A stretch of DNA of 64,000 nt from NCBI GenBank assembly GCA_900708905.1, contig CAADRB010000021.1, forward strand, positions 2,243,898-2,307,897. The letters are read 5' to 3'. Under the pieces are notes generated by a model that ran no database searches, was not told the DNA's origin, and was given only the letters and a program-made list of their open reading frames with translations. Shown piece by piece: positions 58,151 through 64,000 of the stretch (positions are counted from its first letter, which is position 1; each line of letters opens with the position of its first letter). A program made the translations under genes and the position numbers. Source of the DNA: Hymenolepis diminuta (Eukaryota; Platyhelminthes; Cestoda; Cyclophyllidea; Hymenolepididae).

Positions 58151-60509
58151 GTTTGTACTGAGTGAGAGGGTAAAGTGATATTGATTTCCAATTTGAATTT
58201 GATTTTCTATGAGATTATAGCTGTATTTTTACAATTAAAATTGTCGTTGCTGAATTCTATGTAATTGCGCTTTATTGCCAAGACGTTACTCTTTCGTTTT
58301 GAAAATAGGTAAATTTTTTGCTGACACGTAGGAGTCCTACTGATATTATGAATCCAAATTTGGTTATTGGAATAATATTAATATATTGCTAAAGTAGACT
58401 TTGATTAGCTGGGTGTATAACCACTCGTCCTGACTTTCACGAACTCTAAAATGCGGCATGACCAATTAATCAACCTAACCTATTGATTGACCGACTTTGA
58501 GCATAGGTCCTCATGATAAAAAATTTTGGAGTTTTTTGGACTGACACTGGAAATAAATGAATACTAGTTGACTTCTGAGACTCTTCGGTGTTCTGAAGAT
58601 CTGCAACCAAGTAGATTACCTGCACTAAAACAAAACGCCCGACACTATCAACTCATTGAACCAGTTCGATCTGACTAGTTAAAAGTCTGCCGTCGTCTGG
58701 TCTAACTAGGTTATCTAGAATCCTAAGGTATGTATACCCCTCCCTATATACCCACACAACATTGCTTAATCTATCCGATCTGCATTCCGTTGAACCCATG
58801 ATATATACCAGCACTTGAAGATCGCTTTTTCTTTCTCTTCTCAAAAGGACTTGAACAGTCTTTATCATTTTCTATTGTCGTGGTAAAGATTAGTAGAGGG
58901 GAAAATGAAAAATTAGGCTCCTAGCTGCTTGTAATACTCTTAATAGATTACGCAGTGCATGTATATCCACGGTCGATGGACGTGATTTACTAATCTACCA
59001 ATTCATTAATTTTGGTAAACTAGTTATGATAGATAAGCGGTTCTATTATTTGCTGCAAATTCGGTTACAAATGTGGTACCAAGTTAAATAAGAAAGAGTA
59101 CGGTTTGCTGACACAGGATCCAATCGATCTACACCAATCTGATCTCCACATATTCTACTCAAATGTGCTTCCCTTCTTTTTCCCTACCTTCCTTATGACT
59201 AACGACCATTTAGTACTAAGATTAGGACTCCTCAATCCCGTTATGAGACGCTATTCTTTGTACGCATTTCAACCTCTGTACGGTCATTTGAAAATAAAAC
59301 TTCTCCTCATCGATTGAGACTCGTTGCAGCCTAGTGGCTGCTAACTCCTTAATAAGGGACGTGAGAGCAGATAACAAAAATTTTTTAAAATTTTATCCAT
59401 TTTTTTATGTTATGATGAAACTTATGTCGTTGAAATTTTAATACGAGTTAACTGAATGTATATTTTGGAAATGGAAGATTTGAAGTAGCGGCAATCCTAA
59501 GTTTAGCCACTTTTATAAACTGTTTGAGAATTTTTAAGATTATCGGAAGCATGCAACCTTTCCAAAATCAGAAAAGCAAGAGATGAGGGGAACCAGTGGT
59601 GTATTTAATGATCTCAGAGGCAGAAGAAAGCGAGCTGAGGTATATCTCTAAGTTGCGTGACTGAATGTGGGATTGTGAGTAAAGGCCAAAAAAGTGGGTT
59701 TTGGGGTGCTCTCTGTCCTTGTCCTCTTTGTAAAATTCAGTCTGTAGCCATTCAGACTGAGTAAACATATGAACTGCTATATGATTTGCTACAGTTTTTC
59801 GTTGCAAAATTTTTGTTTAAACACAACTTTAAACGTCTTATTTGCAATTCGAAAATATTTACAAACTTTCTTCCAGTAAATTATCATTCGAAATAAGTAA
59901 AAGACACTAATGGAGCATTGCTGACTTCTCTAAAGTTCATGTTAACTTGTTGGTGATTTCAATATGAAGGAACCGCAGTTCTTAAAAGCAACTGACTGAA
60001 ACCCTCATTGATATTGTCCCATAATTACTCAGATTTTGGTAAAGTTATACGCATTTCGCTCGATGAATTCTGTTTTCAATTGATCACCTTCACATATACA
60101 TTCAGATTATATCACCGACTATTTTCAACTAATAGCTGCTTAAACAACATCATATCAGATAAAAAACGAATAACAATAAGCTAATTAATACTCTGAGTAG
60201 TAATATAATACAATTTCATATCCAGGAAGCCCTTTTAGGGCCGAAATTTTACCGTTACTACCAAAAGTTTACAAATATCCAAGATAATTTTGAATAAAAT
60301 ACTGACGGTTATATCTAGGAATATCTAATTAAGAAACCCTTGTTCAGCTTTGGCCATTTTTAGCACCCGTTTCATTCATTATGGTCTACCAATGCCATAC
60401 GTGTAGAAAGTGATAGCAAAGTATCATTTTAGTTCACCTATTTGCATTTTGGACATGAATTAAGTACAATGCTTTTAATTCAAAAATTTCCTGGAATTAC
60501 AAAGCCTTA

Positions 60510-60605
60510 CAAGGTGGAAACTCGAATGTTGCGGCCAATTTCATTAGCTAGACTTAACCAATGTAACCATCTACTCCATTCTCTGGATGTGCACTGATAG
60601 GCAGC
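60510..60605 (-). mobile_element. SINE, inverted fragment
   Basis: The complement reads CTATCAGTGCACATCCAGAG, then GTTACATTGGTTAAGTCTAG, CTAATGAAATTGG and a CGAGTTTCCACC tail, matching TCTATTGGTGTACGCGCAGT, CACTGATTAAATCTGG and the tail of copy B. Confidence 0.55.
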
Positions 60606-63600
60606 AAACTAATTACCTCTTACTTTGCAGGCTAACTCTCTTATTGATATTTCACCGGTATATCACTTTACACCCATTTTAAATTGCATATTTAAAAAAT
60701 GTTACACTAATATCACACAAATATGAAACCTGCATCTAGTCGCTGGAACTTTTATTTAGTAAAATGTAAGAAAGATGGTAAGGCTTCTCTTTAGTCAGCA
60801 TTATCATCACCAATTTTATATTCTCTCATTCTCTCTTTGTCACTGTTTTAGTCAGCCTTCAGATTTAAAGGTTTCAGTTCTAAAATGTAGAGATGTCCCT
60901 TTGAGTTCGGGTACTGATCAATTTCATTTTTGATCTTGGGTTCTTCTTGACATGGGATATTTGAATATATTAAATCTCGATGGCCGACAACTAATAATTT
61001 GAAATGTTCTCGAAGGTAAATCAACACGCTTTTCAGGAAACAATTGGAATACCCCTCGGTATTGCCAGATAGCATAAGAAAGAGATAAAACTCTCGAAAA
61101 ACGACTTGGAAACGTTAATATTGCTTTAATTGCTGTTTTTGTATAAAAAAAGCTAGAACGGAAAAAAAAATTGATCCTAAAAGCTGAGGAATGGAAGATG
61201 ATAATAATTTTATCTGTCTAAAGATTGTATCAACAATACGAATTGGAAAATATAGTCGATTGTTTTTAAATTCTAGTACTCTTAAATTTTCTGCTTTATG
61301 ATATTCTTTTCCAGCTTTGAATCAGTTCTGAAGGCTATAGTCTCAGAAAAATTCCTTCTATGTTCTGCTGAGCAATCTTGACTTTGTAATAATTTCATGA
61401 AGGCACATATCCGGCAGCAAAGAAAATAGCAAGAGTGGTTGCATGGTCACTATCCTCTTTTCCCGCTCGTTGTATCTGATGCGTAAATTTTTAAGTAAAT
61501 TAATCTCAGCAACGTTCGAGTAGTAGTTAATACTACTTTAAAATGTTAAAATTTTGCCACTATACCTTCATTTACCTTTGTAATCATTCAGTCCACAAAC
61601 CCACTCTTATTTCTACCAAAATAAAGAATGAAGATGCCGAATTCAGAATTTTTTCTCATGGACGGCTTAATTTTCAGCTACTTCTTTTCGGCATAACAGT
61701 GCTTATTCATCATTCTAATAAAACAAGCTTTCCTTTAGGTTACAACCTCCATAAAGGAGGCTAATTGATGATTAAAGAATCTATAATCACGGCTGACAAG
61801 GGTTATCGTGAAGAGGTTGTAAAAAATCATGTCTAAGTTGGACTATTTTGGATTATATCCTCAAATATAAAACCCGCCATGTTCAGTATAGGGTATATGC
61901 ATCCGCGCATTAACCGTGATGTTATTGTCATGGGTGCCTGCATCTATGCTGTAGGTTGTGGAATTTTTTGGTGCGCGGGATATTTTCGAAATTGCCTCAT
62001 TTTGTAAGGAAGTATTTGTGTCTGTAGTGCCTACAAGGACCACCTAATCATGTAAGGTTGTAAAAGATGCCTGTAAAGGTTGCTTACATGAATATTCTAG
62101 CAGCTGTTCTACTTCTACGCAACATGGTAAATATTATTTGTCAACAGAGCTGTGAATTTTTTGAAAAGAGATTTGAGTTAATTAAGTATAATTCCCTTCA
62201 GATATTTTAAGGAACAAATAAAGTTCATTTTGTGATCAGTAAAATATCTTCATCTATCTGATTTATTAACCACGCAGATATTGATTTATACTAATAATTC
62301 TTTTGCAATTTGACAGAAATATTGGACAGTTTCAGCACTAATTCACTCTTATATTCTCACTAATGGGTGATCATTCATAGTATTAGTTAAAATCGGCATT
62401 TCCGTACTTCACCATTGTACAAAAATTTTATTTTTAGATTTGGTGGCCAGCGCAATGTGACAGCTTGAATATTTTGCCCGGAGGTGGGCCTTGCAAGCCC
62501 CTTATTCCAATAGTTCGTCTTTTTGCCTACTTGATATATAAACCTCCAATGCAAAATACACTCTTATGTTCCAGCCTTAGTGCCCTGACAAAACGACCAG
62601 ACGAAAATGCTAATACCCAAACTCCTATCGATTTTAGATTGACCGAGAGGTGCGTGAAGTCATTTTGTTTACAAGCAACGTAAAACTTTGATCAGTTAGC
62701 AAATTAAGTAGATTATAGAAGCCTAACGGCATTTTCTTTATCTTCTAAGCTTAGATTTGTACATAATTTGGAAGATCTTGTTGACCATTATTAATGACAA
62801 AGAGTGACACTTAGTTTTTAGATTCTCTGCGCTTAGTGCACAGTCTAAATTTGCAGATTTAATGTCTTTGTTCTTTGTCCCTATCATGACTCATTATTCA
62901 AAACTCACTAACGGAATTCGTTCTCAACTAATTTACGAATACCAGTTATGCTTCATGAACCAAAAACACGCATAGTGACGATGCCTTTCTACGGAACTCA
63001 GACTTCTATATTAACCCTTTTCATACTTCAGTTATGCAGTAGTACTTACTTGACCAATAGAATTAATAGTCAAAATATGAAATTTCTCACAATGAAATAG
63101 TTTGTCTCGTATTATATTGTTTATTTTCTAAAAGATTTAATGTTCATTTTATATTTAACTTTTTTATTAGAAGACATATGCCGATTTGGATAAAGTATCA
63201 AAAATTTACTCTGAATTCTAAGAAATTTATGGAAAGAAAATACTCAGTTAATTGTATTGCATAGTAGATTATGTCGACAAACAAACTTCATCTGTAAGGT
63301 CCAAATGAAATAATTCACATCAAGAATACAGAGAATCTTCTGGTAAGTTGTCACGTCCAGGATTCCAAGGGAATCATACACATATCAATTAGGACTTTAA
63401 ATTGTGTTATGATTACGATCAGAGCTGAGTATTGGAACCACCAATTTCAAATTACACAATTACAAAAAGAGGTAGTATCAGGAGCATACTTATGTAAAAT
63501 CAGAAATTCACGCAAAATTTGATGAGATAGCAATTTGTTTTAATAACGGTGTTTAAAAGGCGATAAAAAGGAATGATAAAATCTGATTTTATTTTTCAAA

Positions 63601-64000
63601 CGAAACTTAAAAAACTTTCTATAAATAGCAAAGCAAAGCCTCAATCGATGTATTTATTTATTTAACAAGTTTATTAGGTCAAATCTAACAAGAAAATTGT
63701 TGACAAAAGACAGTAATTTGATAATTTCACCAACTGATAAAAAATACTACAAATATCGGAGATGGAAAAGTCTCGAAAAAGCAAGTAATTAAGTCCCCCT
63801 ATTGTAGCTTGGAGACGCAAGAGCATAGTAATATAAAATATGTCAATTCAATTATCATTGAAGAATCCAGATATTAAATGAAATTTGACTCTTATAAGTA
63901 CTTAATCCTTTTTTCCTTCCCACCCACCTGAAAATCCCACTTCATATATTAAATTGTTTTATTATTCGCCAAGGATAAATAATCTCCCTATTTAGATGAA

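Larger units (their letters stand above)
45729..64000. other. Gene-poor stretch with SINEs and low-copy repeats
   Basis: No gene supported in 18 kb. Contains family 5 (46.0 kb), family 2 (49.9, 50.3, 57.9 kb), family 3 (51.3 kb), family 4 (54.6 kb) and SINE copies (52.3, 55.0, 57.8, 60.5 kb). Open frames at 47578-47912 and 59568-59807 (-) and at 62465-62683 (+) lack splice or domain support; the last overlaps a SINE-like GGTGGCCAGCGCAATGTGAC head. Confidence 0.5.

Overview
The window is eukaryotic, AT-rich and gene-poor, and most resembles a tapeworm (cestode flatworm) nuclear genome. Basis: protein-coding exons carry GT-AG introns of two sizes, about 28-42 and about 58-76 nt, a pattern I recall for tapeworms; tRNA-derived SINEs, a decayed flatworm-type LINE and long AT-rich non-coding stretches fill the rest. 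A Hymenolepis-like species is my guess from base composition, not a demonstrated assignment.

Layout. 1-2.5 kb: no supported gene. 2.57-4.2 kb (+): exons of a coiled-coil protein resembling the centriolar/flagellar protein CCDC146 (MBO2), including a 20-nt microexon beside a 33-nt intron; its next exon appears out of phase. 5.6-7.6 kb (+): a chain of up to ten exons joined by very short introns, ending in a coiled-coil C-terminus and a poly(A) signal; family not recognised. 7.67-8.14 kb: three well-conserved 40-nt direct repeats just behind that gene. 8.1-11.8 kb: nothing supported. 11.8-16.4 kb (+): a complete nine-exon C2H2 zinc-finger gene (451 codons), the best supported gene here. 16.4-40.2 kb: a near gene desert with one small coiled-coil reading frame (24.46-24.86 kb, -) and dispersed repeats. 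40.25-42.5 kb (-): a decayed non-LTR retrotransposon with recognisable endonuclease and reverse-transcriptase motifs. 45.2-45.8 kb (+): two coding-like stretches of uncertain status. 45.9-64 kb: repeats and AT-rich DNA without a supported gene.

No pathway or operon-like arrangement links the genes. The CCDC146-like protein would serve cilia or sperm flagella and the zinc-finger protein is a likely DNA-binding regulator. The most unusual features are the chain of minimal introns, the 40-nt triplicate repeat, the RT fossil, and several low-copy repeat families whose copies I aligned by eye, one of which keeps a conserved peptide.
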